Part shown: piece by piece, positions 53,502 through 63,245 of the stretch | Numbering within the stretch: position 1 is the stretch's first letter | How the letters are laid out: every line of letters begins with the position of its first letter | Source: JAGLON01 sp041394985 | Lineage (GTDB): Bacteria; Zixibacteria; MSB-5A5; GN15; JAAZOE01 | Assembly: GCA_041394985.1 (NCBI GenBank) | Contig: JAWLBI010000001.1 | Location: 1,674,001 to 1,738,000 of the forward strand | DNA: 64,000 nucleotides | Direction of reading: 5' to 3' | The notes under the pieces: model-generated | What the model was told of the DNA's origin: nothing | The model's input: only the letters and a program-made list of their open reading frames with translations | Databases searched by the model: none | Made by a program: the position numbers and the translations under genes

Positions 53502-54135
53502 AATGTTACCCTCCTGAGATATCGGGAAAGACAGGTGAAATATAAGCAATTCCACCGGTTTGTCAATGCTTGCTGTTGTCTATAGTACAGACGAGATGTT
53601 GGAAACCTTCCCGGAAAACCGAAAAAGTCCTGTCGACGGGGTTGTGAAAGACAATTTCGCATCAAGAATGCCACCGATACGCGTTTTCCTAACAATTGCG
53701 ATCGACAGATAACGTGTTGTATAACAACGATGTGATATATTTTTGGTGAAAAAACTTAAATCGTTGATTCATGGTACGTTATCGTTTCATCGGTTTAAAA
53801 GTCGATTTTCGGCTCTTGTGGGACAAGCAGTTATCCCTCGACCCCAAAAATTTTTTTCGGGATTTTTGTGTTTTTGCGCATACGGATAGGACCTCTTTTT
53901 ACTAAATATGCGCTTGGGTAATCAGGTGCGAAGTTGGTGCGAAGTTGTGTGAGGTAAATAACTATCCTGCCCTTGAAAGGGGAATTCATTGTAGAGATGG
54001 GCGGTCGATAAACATTAGTATTTCGGTTGACAATGCCACTTAATTACAGTATTTTGTTATATATACTATACAATGCATATTTTATGCCGTTGAGGAATGT
54101 CTAATAATATAGAATCTTTATTTTCGGGGGTCAGC
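53502..54135. other. AT-rich intergenic region
   Basis: About 630 bases without a gene. It has a tandem 11-base direct repeat GGTGCGAAGTT (53925-53946) and an A/T-rich hairpin CCCCAAAAATTTTTTTCGGG (53842-53861). Composition is AT-richer than the flanks. No tRNA or riboswitch pattern seen. Confidence 0.5.
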
Positions 54136-54891
54136 ATGTGGCGTTTGATTTTTACTCTGCTAAGTATACTGGCCGTGAATACTATATGCCACAGTCGCAA
54201 TTCTGTGGACATTAGAATTAACACTGGCTTTGATGACGATACGATCAGAACGGGGTGTCCAGCCACTGTTGATTTCTACATCGAAAACGATTTCAGATTA
54301 ATAGCATTCAACCAAATGCCTAGTGTTGAAAATAATATTCGAATTTCGTGGGACTTGGGCGGGGGAAATCTATTGTGGCAAGATATTGGCGGATATGGGT
54401 CGTTTGGATGCGTTAATTTGGTTCCTTGTACTCGATTGACCCCTATAGAGCTTGTTTTCGAAATATTTCAGATTGAGGAAAGCGGTCAGTGTTGTCCTGC
54501 TACATTCGATGGAATTTCTCCCGATTGCATTAGTCCTGGTGCTACTAACTTATTGGGGGATGAAACAGGTCTATTACCAGGTCCACTTGTTCATGTTTTA
54601 TCTTACAATTTCATAATTGACACTGTCGTTGGAAATATGGGATATGTAAGTCTTCAAGGAGATTATTATAACAGATTCCATTTCATAGGAGATACCACTT
54701 CTGATTATTCAGTTGTGACAACCTATAATGGCCATGAAATTATGTATACATATCCCGTTATAAACGCCAAACGGTGTGATTCTGAATGCGGGGATACCAA
54801 TTGCGACGGCAGTGTAAATGTCGGCGATGTCGTCCACATGATAAATTATATTTTTAAGGGCGGTGAAGAACCCTGCGCGCGCTGTGAATAG
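54136..54891 (+). CDS. Exported cysteine-rich protein with dockerin-like tail
   Basis: 251 residues. Signal peptide (WRLIFTLLSILAVNTICHS) followed by a beta-rich domain (about 20-225) with several cysteines (GCVNLVPCTRL, GQCCPATFDG) and no known family; its start, GCPATVDFYIENDFRLIAF, recalls a cohesin-type opening strand pair. The end has one dockerin-like repeat, GDTNCDGSVNVGDVVHMINY, then CARCE, so only a single repeat remains rather than two. ATG 54136 has GGGGG upstream; an earlier ATG at 54097 is possible. It is AT-richer than its neighbours and lies between noncoding repeat-rich blocks, suggesting a mobile or recently acquired gene. Confidence 0.65.
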   Translation: MWRLIFTLLSILAVNTICHSRNSVDIRINTGFDDDTIRTGCPATVDFYIENDFRLIAFNQMPSVENNIRISWDLGGGNLLWQDIGGYGSFGCVNLVPCTRLTPIELVFEIFQIEESGQCCPATFDGISPDCISPGATNLLGDETGLLPGPLVHVLSYNFIIDTVVGNMGYVSLQGDYYNRFHFIGDTTSDYSVVTTYNGHEIMYTYPVINAKRCDSECGDTNCDGSVNVGDVVHMINYIFKGGEEPCARCE

Positions 54892-55469
54892 CGAAATACA
54901 ATAGCCTGTAGGGCAGATTTGTCTTCAAATCTGCCATCTTGATATCGATGCAATTTTTCAATATGAATTGGCGGATTATAAGAAGAATCCGCTCTACTCT
55001 GATCGCAGCACTCGGTTTGATTACATAGAATTATGAAATCCGAAGTATTCCGACCTGGGTGGCCCATCCCTTTTTGGCTTTGCAAAAAGGGTGGGTTCTC
55101 GCAATACATGGAATGTTGGTGCGCGGGGACGTTCGCCAACCGCGGATGTCAAGACCGCAAAACTTATTGGCAGGTTTGAGGACAAACCTGCCCTACAATT
55201 CTGTATGTTAGATTTTGCGTCCCCTCTAGAGAGGGGTGCTCCGCCTAGGCGGACGGTGTGTGTTTCCTTATGGGGGGAGGTTTCGATATCGCACCTCAAA
55301 AAAATCCAATACCCGCCTGTGGAATGCGTAATTGATTCAAAATTATGTTAACGCTCCGAGGCGCCTTATGTTTGGCCCGGAAAAATAGTTGCGGAGACAA
55401 TGAACAAACCCGTAATTTCATTGTTCCTATCGGAAAATAGTCTAATCGTAAACTCCTGAGGAGGGAACT
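54892..55469. repeat. Intergenic cluster of hairpin repeats (families A, D, E)
   Basis: Family A at 54908-54935, family D at 55057-55098, family E (inverted relative to 49580) at 55115-55140, and an inverted family A copy at 55169-55196. Further on, a CCCCTCTAGAGAGGGG palindrome (55220-55235). The frame 55091-55351 crosses these repeats and is not a gene. A spaced inverted repeat CAATGAA-N12-TTCATTG (55398-55423) precedes the E1 gene and may be regulatory. Confidence 0.75.
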
Positions 55470-57767
55470 GTGCATATCACAGCCTTAGTCGACAAACTGC
55501 GCGCGTACAAAGGAAAAACGAAACCGCTTATCAAAGACAACAAACCGCTCCCGGCTTACGGCGGCCTCAAACCCAGCGAACTTCGGAAAATGTATCACTC
55601 CATGCTCTTTGCCCGGCGCATCGAGATGGAAGAGAAGCTCCTGCTCCGCAAAGGCTATTGCCGCTTCGTCATCGGCTGCGGCGGTAAAGAGCTCATCGAT
55701 GTCGTAGGCGCACAGTTCCTGCGTCCGAAAGATCCTTTCTTCGGTTATTATCGCAACAAGGCGTTCGATATGCAGCGCGGCGCATCTCTCGAAGAAAAGA
55801 TGAAGGAAGCCATCGGCGATCGCCGCGGCCAGGCGGTCGGCGGCATGATTCAGCCGTCGCATTCGGCATATCCCGATATGGAAATCCTCCCGCAGGCCTC
55901 GCCGACCGGCTCGCACTCGCTCGAGGCGGCAGGGCTCGGTGATGCCATCGTCCATCCGACTCCAGTATCGAAACAATCATTCTTCCCGAATGGCCGCTAT
56001 CCCAAGGATGCTGTTGTCTATTGCTCCATCGGCGAGGGTTCGACCTCGTCTCCGGAATTCTCCCGCGCGGTATTCTATTCCGTCTTTGACAAGGCGCCGG
56101 TCATCTATGCCATTTACAACTGCGGCTGGGCCATTTCGGTTTCGGTCGAAGAGCAGTTCCCCGAGGGGAATCCGACGACGCCGTTCGAAGGCTTCCAGCG
56201 GTTCGGTCTGAAGATTTTCAATTTCGACGGCACCGACATCAAGGACTCGATCAAGAATGTCAAGAAGGCGGTCGAATATGCTCGCAGCGGCGCCGGCCCG
56301 GTACTCATGAATATCAAGGTCACCCGCGAAGAATCGCACTCCGGTTCCGATGACCAGTCCTTCTACATGAAGAAATCCCTCCAGCAATGGCATATCACCA
56401 ATGACTGCTCGCTCAAGACAGGCGAGTTGTTCATCAAAGAAGGTATCCTGTCGGCGAAGCAGCTCGGCGAGATGTGGGACGAGATCGACAAGGCGGTGAC
56501 GGATGAATCCGCCAAGGCGGTCGCCGATTATCATCCCAAGACCTATGAATCGATTATGTCCAAGGTGTATTATAACGAGACATTCGAGGATTTGCAGGAG
56601 CGCTGGAAGGGCCTGATCAAGGCGTCTAAGGTCGACCGGAAAAAGAAATTCGCCGAATGGGCGAAGAAAAGTTATTATCCCAAGGCCGATCTGCCGGAGA
56701 CGCAGGGCCCGATGACCATGAGAAGCGCCATCAACTATACGCTGATGGAATTGTTCGCGCATACAAGTGATGTAATTCTGTTCGGTGAAGATGTGGCTGA
56801 CTTCTCGGGCGAAATCCTCAATCATCCCGATGAGATGGAAGGGATGAAGGGAAAAGGCGGCGTATTCCTGGTATCGAAGAATCTCCAGCGCGAATTCGGC
56901 AAAGACCGCTGCTTCAACACGCCACTCGATGAGGCCGGTATTCTCGGCCGCGCGACCGGGCATGTGCTGCAGGGGAGACGGCCGATTCCGGAAATCCAGT
57001 TCCTCGATTATATCTCGCCGGCCTATCAGATGCTGAAAGATCGTATTTGCACGATGAGCCAGCGGTCCAACGGTCAATGGTATGTGCCGATGGTCATCCG
57101 CTGTACGTATGGCGGTTATAAGCAGGGCGCGGGGTCGATGTGGCACTCCGAGGCGAATATCGGGACGTTCATCAATATTCCCGGTTTGCATGTAGTCGTG
57201 CCCTCGAATGCTCGCGATGCCGCGGGACTTCTGCGCACCGCGTTTATTTCGAACAACCCGGTGTTGTTCTGCGAATCGGTCGCGCTGTACAATCGTCGCG
57301 ACTGGGAGGGCATTCATGTCGAGGAAGAATATCCGGCCTTCGAAGAACTGATTCCGTTCGGCAAGGCGGCCGTTTATAATGAGGATAAGACCGATGTCGC
57401 CATTATCACCTATGGCGCTACGGTTCATATGGCCCGCCGGGTAGCCGAACTGGCCGGGGAGAAGGGTATCGGCGTGCGCGTTGTCGATTTGCGGACGATT
57501 CGGCCGCTCGATGAGCAGGCGATCAAAGATACCGTCAAGGCCTGCGGTAAGGTCGTAATCCTGACAGAGGATCGCTGGATGGGCGGCACCGGCGCAACGC
57601 TGTCGAGTGTCATCACCCAGAGCGAATATATCAATTATCTCGAGGCGCCGATCAAGCTGGTGACGGCAATCGATGCCCGAGTGTCGTACGGAGTCGATGG
57701 CGATGAGGCCTGTTTGCCGAATAATGCAAAAATAATGGCTGCAATCGACGAGGTCATGACGTATTAA
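55470..57767 (+). CDS. Thiamine-dependent 2-oxoacid dehydrogenase E1, alpha and beta subunits fused
   Basis: 765 residues. The alpha part (about 1-400) carries the TPP site, with GEGSTSSPEF (188-197) and Asn217 in YNCGWAIS; most relatives have GDG instead of GEG. The beta part starts near 414 (GPMTMRSAINYTLMELF) and shows ILFGEDVA, PLDEAGILGRATGHVLQG, PEIQFLDYISPAYQ and VVDLRTIRPLDEQA. Resemblance is to branched-chain/pyruvate E1 of BCKDH type. It decarboxylates a 2-oxoacid and acylates lipoyl-E2; no E2 or E3 gene is in the window. The GTG start follows GAGGAGGGAACT. The following terminator suggests a single-gene unit. Confidence 0.9.
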   Translation: MHITALVDKLRAYKGKTKPLIKDNKPLPAYGGLKPSELRKMYHSMLFARRIEMEEKLLLRKGYCRFVIGCGGKELIDVVGAQFLRPKDPFFGYYRNKAFDMQRGASLEEKMKEAIGDRRGQAVGGMIQPSHSAYPDMEILPQASPTGSHSLEAAGLGDAIVHPTPVSKQSFFPNGRYPKDAVVYCSIGEGSTSSPEFSRAVFYSVFDKAPVIYAIYNCGWAISVSVEEQFPEGNPTTPFEGFQRFGLKIFNFDGTDIKDSIKNVKKAVEYARSGAGPVLMNIKVTREESHSGSDDQSFYMKKSLQQWHITNDCSLKTGELFIKEGILSAKQLGEMWDEIDKAVTDESAKAVADYHPKTYESIMSKVYYNETFEDLQERWKGLIKASKVDRKKKFAEWAKKSYYPKADLPETQGPMTMRSAINYTLMELFAHTSDVILFGEDVADFSGEILNHPDEMEGMKGKGGVFLVSKNLQREFGKDRCFNTPLDEAGILGRATGHVLQGRRPIPEIQFLDYISPAYQMLKDRICTMSQRSNGQWYVPMVIRCTYGGYKQGAGSMWHSEANIGTFINIPGLHVVVPSNARDAAGLLRTAFISNNPVLFCESVALYNRRDWEGIHVEEEYPAFEELIPFGKAAVYNEDKTDVAIITYGATVHMARRVAELAGEKGIGVRVVDLRTIRPLDEQAIKDTVKACGKVVILTEDRWMGGTGATLSSVITQSEYINYLEAPIKLVTAIDARVSYGVDGDEACLPNNAKIMAAIDEVMTY

Positions 57768-57793
57768 TTTTTGTACGAACGTACAATCCCATT

Positions 57794-57828
57794 AAAAAAG
57801 CCCCCGGAACTCCGGGGGCTTTTTTTTG
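57794..57828. terminator. Bidirectional terminator after the E1 gene
   Basis: AAGCCCCCGGA/TCCGGGGGCTT (57799-57821) with A and T runs on the two sides. Confidence 0.92.
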
Positions 57829-57862
57829 TTGTTCCAGGTGTTGGTTTGTATAAGTTGGTACT

Positions 57863-59005
57863 ATGAAAAGTATGTCCATTTTCGCCATTGCCGTCTTTCT
57901 GCTGATCTGCTCGATTCCCGCCGCCGCCAAAGATGTATCGTTGAATGATAATCGGTATGCGGGATTGCGCATCCATATCGGGCATCAGCCCGATGTCGAG
58001 CTCAAGCGCAAGGATCTCGGCGGCAGCCGGATTAAGAAATTCAGCGTCAATCTGACGGTCGACAAGAGCGGCCGCGTTACTGATATTGCCTATCCGTCCG
58101 ATTCGGTTCCCGACCTGAAGTGTTTCAAAAAGGCGTATGAAAAGATCGAGTTTACGATGCTCGAGGGAGCGGTTACAGTTGCGGCGCCGGCAGTCGTTCC
58201 GGTGAAGGCGCGACTGGTGTGGCAAGATAAGGACAATGGACGACTGATGTTTGATTTCCCGGTACGGCAGGACAGTGCCGGGCAATTATTCAGCGATACG
58301 CTGCTTTTAACGGAGTATTGCCGCCTCAATGGAATCGAGCGCCCTGGATTGAAGTCGGCGCCGCCGATTTCATACTTGCTGCCCGCGAAGCCGAAGGATG
58401 GGCGCTATCTCATCGTTACGGCATTGGTGTCGATCAATGAAACCGGCGCGGTGCGGAATATCATCTTTCCCTTCGAATCAATGCGGGAGGGACAACACCA
58501 GGTGTTCGCGACCCTTTTGCATTCCGAGTTTGAGCCGCTCCGGGTGGGCGGGGTAGCATATAATAGTGAATTCTACGTGACGTTTCGGCTGTTCGACAAT
58601 ATCAAGTATCCATTCAAGCCGATTATTTCCGGGCAGTTCGATTCGACGGCTACTCATGCGCAGAAATATTTCGTTACCGAGTATTTGAATCCGAATGATA
58701 TGTCACTGTGCCCGCTGCCGCGCGAATTTCCGCATATGAGTATGCCGATGAGCGGTCTGTCGACCCGGGCTCGGCCCGGATTCGGCTGGGTCGAAGTGAA
58801 TATCGATACGACGGGTCAAGTCGTGTCGGCTCGAAAGCTCAATGCCTCTGAGGTTATCGGGAATCATATCCAGGGAATCGCCGGACGCCTGACATTTTAT
58901 CCGGCGGTCGATGTAACGGGTAAGCCGATTCCGTTTACCGGAAAAATGAGGATTGAGATAGATAAAGAGAAAAATGTCGTATATTTTCCCGAATGGTTGC
59001 GCTGA
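57863..59005 (+). CDS. Exported protein with repeated TonB-C-terminal-like domains
   Basis: 380 residues. Signal peptide (about 1-22, SIFAIAVFLLICSIPAAA). Three segments follow the pattern of the TonB C-terminal fold: FSVNLTVDKSGRVTDIAYPS, VTALVSINETGAVRNIIFPF and VEVNIDTTGQVVSARKLNAS. No membrane anchor or proline-rich spacer is seen, so it is not a complete TonB. It lies upstream of the exbB-exbD-exbD cluster and may act with it in the periplasm. A second ATG nine bases on is equally possible as start. Confidence 0.65.
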   Translation: MKSMSIFAIAVFLLICSIPAAAKDVSLNDNRYAGLRIHIGHQPDVELKRKDLGGSRIKKFSVNLTVDKSGRVTDIAYPSDSVPDLKCFKKAYEKIEFTMLEGAVTVAAPAVVPVKARLVWQDKDNGRLMFDFPVRQDSAGQLFSDTLLLTEYCRLNGIERPGLKSAPPISYLLPAKPKDGRYLIVTALVSINETGAVRNIIFPFESMREGQHQVFATLLHSEFEPLRVGGVAYNSEFYVTFRLFDNIKYPFKPIISGQFDSTATHAQKYFVTEYLNPNDMSLCPLPREFPHMSMPMSGLSTRARPGFGWVEVNIDTTGQVVSARKLNASEVIGNHIQGIAGRLTFYPAVDVTGKPIPFTGKMRIEIDKEKNVVYFPEWLR

Positions 59006-59282
59006 TTTTCGCAAATTATGCGAATTGTAACTTGTTGGGGAGTAGCGAATTGCGTGGAATCGCCTAAAAGGCCAAAAAAGGCGGGTAAAACTGCGAGCGG
59101 GGCCGGAATCAAATTTGAGCAGCAAAATATAATGTATTGGAATACAATAGGTTAAGAGGCGCAAAAAATACGCCCCGGCGGCACGGCTTTTGTTGCAATT
59201 TTATGCAGGTGTGCCTTATCGGGAGGAGAAAGGGAAGAAAACCGGGGTCTGAATTGTATTTCGGTTGGTAAAAGGTGTAGAT

Positions 59283-59531
59283 ATGACACGATCGAATGTA
59301 CAAAGTTATATCAACATGGCCTCCGCGCTTGTTGTGTTCATCGGTGGGATAACGATAACGGTTTTCTTCCCCGGTGGGATGGAGATGTCGTTTCGCTGGA
59401 TAATTGCGCTGTTCGTTACCTTTTATTTTATCATGCGGATGGCGCAGGCGATTCAGGTAATAAGGCGCAATAATCGGAAGGAGAACAGCAGTTTACACGA
59501 GCTGGTCGAAGGGAAGGAAGACATTGAGTAA
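59283..59531 (+). CDS. Small membrane protein, two helices
   Basis: 82 residues. Two hydrophobic segments (about 12-29 and 37-53) joined by a short loop FFPGGMEMS, then a charged cytoplasmic tail (QVIRRNNRKENSSLHELVEG). No known family. AAAGGTG precedes the ATG at 59283. It lies just upstream of the TPR gene but is separated from it by a promoter-like sequence. Confidence 0.55.
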   Translation: MTRSNVQSYINMASALVVFIGGITITVFFPGGMEMSFRWIIALFVTFYFIMRMAQAIQVIRRNNRKENSSLHELVEGKEDIE

Positions 59532-59545
59532 CAACCAAAAACAGC

Positions 59546-59573
59546 TTGACATACCCACTGATTTTTGTATTAT
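59546..59573 (+). promoter_or_regulatory. Sigma-70-type promoter for the TPR-exb operon
   Basis: TTGACA (59546-59551), 16 bases, TATTAT (59568-59573), about 45 bases before ATG 59618. It sits directly after the small membrane protein gene and explains why the frame upstream of 59618 is not coding. Confidence 0.65.
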
Positions 59574-59617
59574 GGACTTCTTGGTTTTTTAAGAAACTGA
59601 AAGGGATTGGCTACGTT

Positions 59618-61420
59618 ATGACCTCTTCTCGAATCACACGACTACTGGTTTTATGTTCGTTAGTATGCTTGATTTTCGCGGCTTCGATTCAGGCTGAAGA
59701 TTACAGTCCTGAGATTACGACGGCCCTCGAACAGAAAGATACGGCGCAGGTCCTGCTCCTGTTGGATCAGGCGATTAAGTTGGATGCCGGTTTTGCGCCG
59801 AATTATCTGCTCAAAGGCAAGATTTTCTTTGCTCGTAATCAGATGGATAAGGCGCTGGAGATGTTCGATACGGCTCTGGATAAGAAATCCAAGCTGTTTG
59901 AGGCGCTGTATTTTAAGGGGCTCGTTCTTCTGAAGCAGAAGAAAGTGAAGGAAGCCGAGAAGATCTTCAAGGATGGCATCAAGAAGGCCAAAGAAGAAAA
60001 GGCTATGTTCCACAATGGCTTAGGGCTTCTTTATATTGAGCAGGGGAAGTATTCCGAGGCAGATGTCGAATTTCGGAAGGCTAATCAGGAAGACCCTAAC
60101 AATGTCGAATATATTGCCAATCTGGGTGATGCCAATTACTTTTCAAATATTTATGCCCTGGCCATCAATGAATACAACAAGGTTATTCAACTGGATACGA
60201 CCTATTTGGATGTGTATTTCCGGTTGGCCCGGTGCTATGTCAAGATGGGGCAGTATAACGATGCGTTGGATCAGCTGAGTATCGTTCTGTCGCGCGACAC
60301 GATGTATGCCCATGCGTGGAAAGAGGCCGGACGCCTGTATACCATGGCCGGACTGTCGGCGCGGGATCCGGAAATGAAAAAACAGCGGTTTTCCGAGACC
60401 ATCGGTTCGTATCGCAAATTCCTTGCCTTGACCAATGACAGCACGGACGGAGAAGTATTTTTTAATATCGGTCGCGCCTATTTCAATCTGGGTGGATTCG
60501 CACAAGCCGATTCGGCGTTTACCTATGTGTTGGGTCTCGGCGATAAACCAAGCAATATTTACCTTTATGCAGGCCGCGCGAAGATATCCATTGAGCAGTA
60601 TCAGGAAGGTATCGATTATCTGAAGCAGCATCTGGCGCTGATGAAAGAAGCAGATCCGAACTGGACGCCGTCGATGGAAGATGCCGAGTTGTATCGTCGA
60701 TTGGGCGATGCCTATCGGGCGATCGAGGATCATGCGAATGCTGCGGAAAATTACGTTCAGGCGTTCAATCTGATTCCGAATAATTCGCGGTTGGCTTTGA
60801 TGGCGGCGATTTCGTATCACCAGAATAAAGACTATGGACCTGCTCTGGAATACTATGACAAATGTATTGAATTGAGCCAGGATATTCAGGCGAGTATCGT
60901 GATGAATGCGGCGTTGTGCGCGCTCAATCTCGAGGAATACGAGCGGGCCATCGTGTACCTGGAGAAGGTCGTTGAATTGGAGCCGACCAATGATAAGGCA
61001 TTTGCATTGTTGTCGGATACATATATCAGCAAGCTGGACAACTGCCAGAAGGGTCTCGAGTGGACGCTTAAATTATACGAGAGTGACACCACTAACTGCG
61101 ATGCTTTGCAGACGCTTGGGTACATCTATTTCGCCAGTGAGAAATGCCAGACGGATTATCTGAAGGCGGTGTCGTATTTTAAGAAAGCGCTCGATTGTTA
61201 TAAAAGTAAAGGACAGGATAATTGCGGCAATTCCGATTTGATGCGGTATGTCGCCCAGGCGTATCATTTGCATGCGGCTGCCCTGTCTGATGCGGATAAG
61301 AAAGACGAATCGAAAAAGTATTTCAAAAACGCATTTGATTGGTATGTAAAGACACTCAATTGTAATCCCGGTGACAAGGAAGCCGAAAAGGGCAAAAATG
61401 ACACCGAATTTGAGTACTAA
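59618..61420 (+). CDS. Exported TPR-repeat protein
   Basis: 600 residues. Signal peptide (LLVLCSLVCLIFAASIQA) followed by tetratricopeptide repeats along most of the length, e.g. GLLYIEQGKYSEADVEFRKA, ARCYVKMGQYNDALDQLSIV, GDAYRAIEDHANAAENYVQA and AALCALNLEEYERAIVYLEK. A periplasmic scaffold or outer-membrane-associated protein. ATG 59618 has AAAGGGATT upstream and starts the signal peptide correctly. It precedes the membrane protein and exbBD genes without a visible terminator, an arrangement common in FCB-group bacteria. Confidence 0.85.
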   Translation: MTSSRITRLLVLCSLVCLIFAASIQAEDYSPEITTALEQKDTAQVLLLLDQAIKLDAGFAPNYLLKGKIFFARNQMDKALEMFDTALDKKSKLFEALYFKGLVLLKQKKVKEAEKIFKDGIKKAKEEKAMFHNGLGLLYIEQGKYSEADVEFRKANQEDPNNVEYIANLGDANYFSNIYALAINEYNKVIQLDTTYLDVYFRLARCYVKMGQYNDALDQLSIVLSRDTMYAHAWKEAGRLYTMAGLSARDPEMKKQRFSETIGSYRKFLALTNDSTDGEVFFNIGRAYFNLGGFAQADSAFTYVLGLGDKPSNIYLYAGRAKISIEQYQEGIDYLKQHLALMKEADPNWTPSMEDAELYRRLGDAYRAIEDHANAAENYVQAFNLIPNNSRLALMAAISYHQNKDYGPALEYYDKCIELSQDIQASIVMNAALCALNLEEYERAIVYLEKVVELEPTNDKAFALLSDTYISKLDNCQKGLEWTLKLYESDTTNCDALQTLGYIYFASEKCQTDYLKAVSYFKKALDCYKSKGQDNCGNSDLMRYVAQAYHLHAAALSDADKKDESKKYFKNAFDWYVKTLNCNPGDKEAEKGKNDTEFEY

Positions 61421-61464
61421 TACCACTATAGATTGCGAAGGAAGTCGTTTTTACGGGAGAGTGT

Positions 61465-62436
61465 ATGTCTGACGGTGAAAACAAAATAAAAGCGTTCAAC
61501 CCCGAGGAGCGGTTCAAATTCATCGGATTTGAGGTGTTTCCCGGCAAGGCCGGAGATATTTTCAGCTCCGAGGAGGAACGCAAAACACTAAAAGCGAAGG
61601 TAATGGCCTCGTTCCGCCGCAGTGAAGGCGAGGTGCGTGAGGGATGCACGCTGATGGAAGAGCGCGTTTCCGGATTGGAAAAGGCGTTTCTCACTGTTGT
61701 ATCAGTATTGTTATTGGCATCGCTTGTCATGCCCTGGTTTTCCGGCTATTACGAGATTACGACCGAACGGTTAGTGCCGGTTACCACTGAAAGCTCGGCT
61801 GTTCTGAATGAAGGCGGAGCTACAGGTGGCGATGGCGCGGCGGCCATGACCGATTCGAATGCTGTCGCGGCTGTCGAGCAGCCGGCGGAAGCGGTTCAGG
61901 AAACCGCTGAAGCGGCAGCGACGGAGGCGGATCAGGACAGCACGGCCATGATGGCCTCTCAGGATCCTGATTATGTTCCGCCGGGAATGACGAAGATTTC
62001 GGAGATTCACTCCGAGTATCATTCGGTAACCGGTATCGGGGCATTGTTCTCGCTGGGAACCTTTGGTGAGTATATTTTCTCCAGCGGATTCGCATTAATG
62101 CTGACCGGCGTTCTGATGATAGTCTATTTCATCTCGTGTCTGCTGTTCGGAATTTACAACCTGTACATTATCTATGGCGTCAAGAAGGCGTCGTCGGATG
62201 AATACGCCCTGCACCTGAAGAAGATGCTGAAACTGAACTGGTATCCGGTGATTCTCTGGCTGGCGATGTTTGTGTTATCGATGATCGGCGGCTCGTATGG
62301 ATTCGACAGTTCGAATATGGTGGTACAGGTGGGTGAATCATATGGACTTGGCGCGTTCGTCGGCCTGTCGTCATATGGACTTTTCGTTGCCCTGGGCGCT
62401 TATTTGATACTGGCCCTCAAGGGCAAGGAAATCTAA
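61465..62436 (+). CDS. Four-helix membrane protein with acidic loop, unknown function
   Basis: 323 residues. A cytoplasmic N-terminal part (about 1-72) leads to a hydrophobic segment (about 73-92), then a long periplasmic, Ala/Glu-rich loop (about 105-170, AVQETAEAAATEADQDS) and three more segments (about 205-230, 262-283 and 300-318). No family recognised. It begins 44 bases after the TPR gene and precedes exbB by 50 bases, so a role with the ExbBD motor is plausible but unproven. Confidence 0.6.
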   Translation: MSDGENKIKAFNPEERFKFIGFEVFPGKAGDIFSSEEERKTLKAKVMASFRRSEGEVREGCTLMEERVSGLEKAFLTVVSVLLLASLVMPWFSGYYEITTERLVPVTTESSAVLNEGGATGGDGAAAMTDSNAVAAVEQPAEAVQETAEAAATEADQDSTAMMASQDPDYVPPGMTKISEIHSEYHSVTGIGALFSLGTFGEYIFSSGFALMLTGVLMIVYFISCLLFGIYNLYIIYGVKKASSDEYALHLKKMLKLNWYPVILWLAMFVLSMIGGSYGFDSSNMVVQVGESYGLGAFVGLSSYGLFVALGAYLILALKGKEI

Positions 62437-62486
62437 GGTGTGAAGAAATTTAAACTATCAATATATTTGGTGGAGGAAGTGTAACA

Positions 62487-63245
62487 GTGAAACAGACGAT
62501 TTTTGTAACTCTTAATACGCTGATTTCGTTTGCCGTGGGTTTTGGCCTGTGGTATGGCGTTTTTAGAACTGCCGAACGCGGTTCTCTTGCTCATACGATG
62601 TATGAAGGTGGTCCGCTTGTCGTTATCTTGATCATGATTCTCCTCATGCTCCTCGCGTTCGTAGTCGAGCGTTTCCTGTCGCTGCGCGTAGCCAAAGGAA
62701 AAAGTTCCGTCCAGGTTTTCTTCAAGAACCTGATCGGTCATCTGCAGAACAATGATTATGAATCGGCTCTGGCCGCCTGTGACAAGCAGCGCGGAACGAC
62801 CGCTAATGTACTCCGCGCCGGTATCGAGCGCTACATGCGCATCAAAGACGACAGCTCGCTGAGCATGGAGAAGAAAGTTGCGGCGACGCAGTCGGCGATC
62901 GAAGAAGCCAATGCTCTGGAAGGACCGCTTCTCGAGCGCAACCTGATTGCCCTGTCGACGATCGCCTCGATCGCGACGATGGTCGGACTTCTCGGTACTA
63001 CCATCGGTATGATCCGCGCCTTTGCGGCGACCGGTCATACGACCGGCGGCGTTATCGATGCGCAGGCATTGGCCCGCGGTATTTCCGAGGCGCTGGTGAA
63101 CACGGCCGGTGGTCTGGCCTCCGGTATTCTCGGTATTTTCTTCTATAACTTCTTCGTGAACAAGGTCGATGCGTTCAACTATACGACTGACGAAGCCAGT
63201 TATGAAATTTTGCAAATGCTGAAAGCCAAGGAGCACAATAAATGA
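62487..63245 (+). CDS. exbB: ExbB/TolQ/MotA-family proton-channel protein
   Basis: 252 residues. Forms the pentameric stator of the TonB/Tol motor. Three membrane segments: about 7-25, 45-65 and a pair near 150-215 (LSTIASIATMVGLLGTTIGMIRAF and ISEALVNTAGGLASGILGIFFYNFFV). The typical TVxGM-like core is TTIGMIRAFAA. The GTG start follows GGAGGAAG. The last four bases overlap the exbD start. Confidence 0.92.
   Translation: MKQTIFVTLNTLISFAVGFGLWYGVFRTAERGSLAHTMYEGGPLVVILIMILLMLLAFVVERFLSLRVAKGKSSVQVFFKNLIGHLQNNDYESALAACDKQRGTTANVLRAGIERYMRIKDDSSLSMEKKVAATQSAIEEANALEGPLLERNLIALSTIASIATMVGLLGTTIGMIRAFAATGHTTGGVIDAQALARGISEALVNTAGGLASGILGIFFYNFFVNKVDAFNYTTDEASYEILQMLKAKEHNK

Noticed and set aside
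55091..55351. 86-codon plus-strand frame
   Set aside because: Crosses families D, E and A repeats; no domain.
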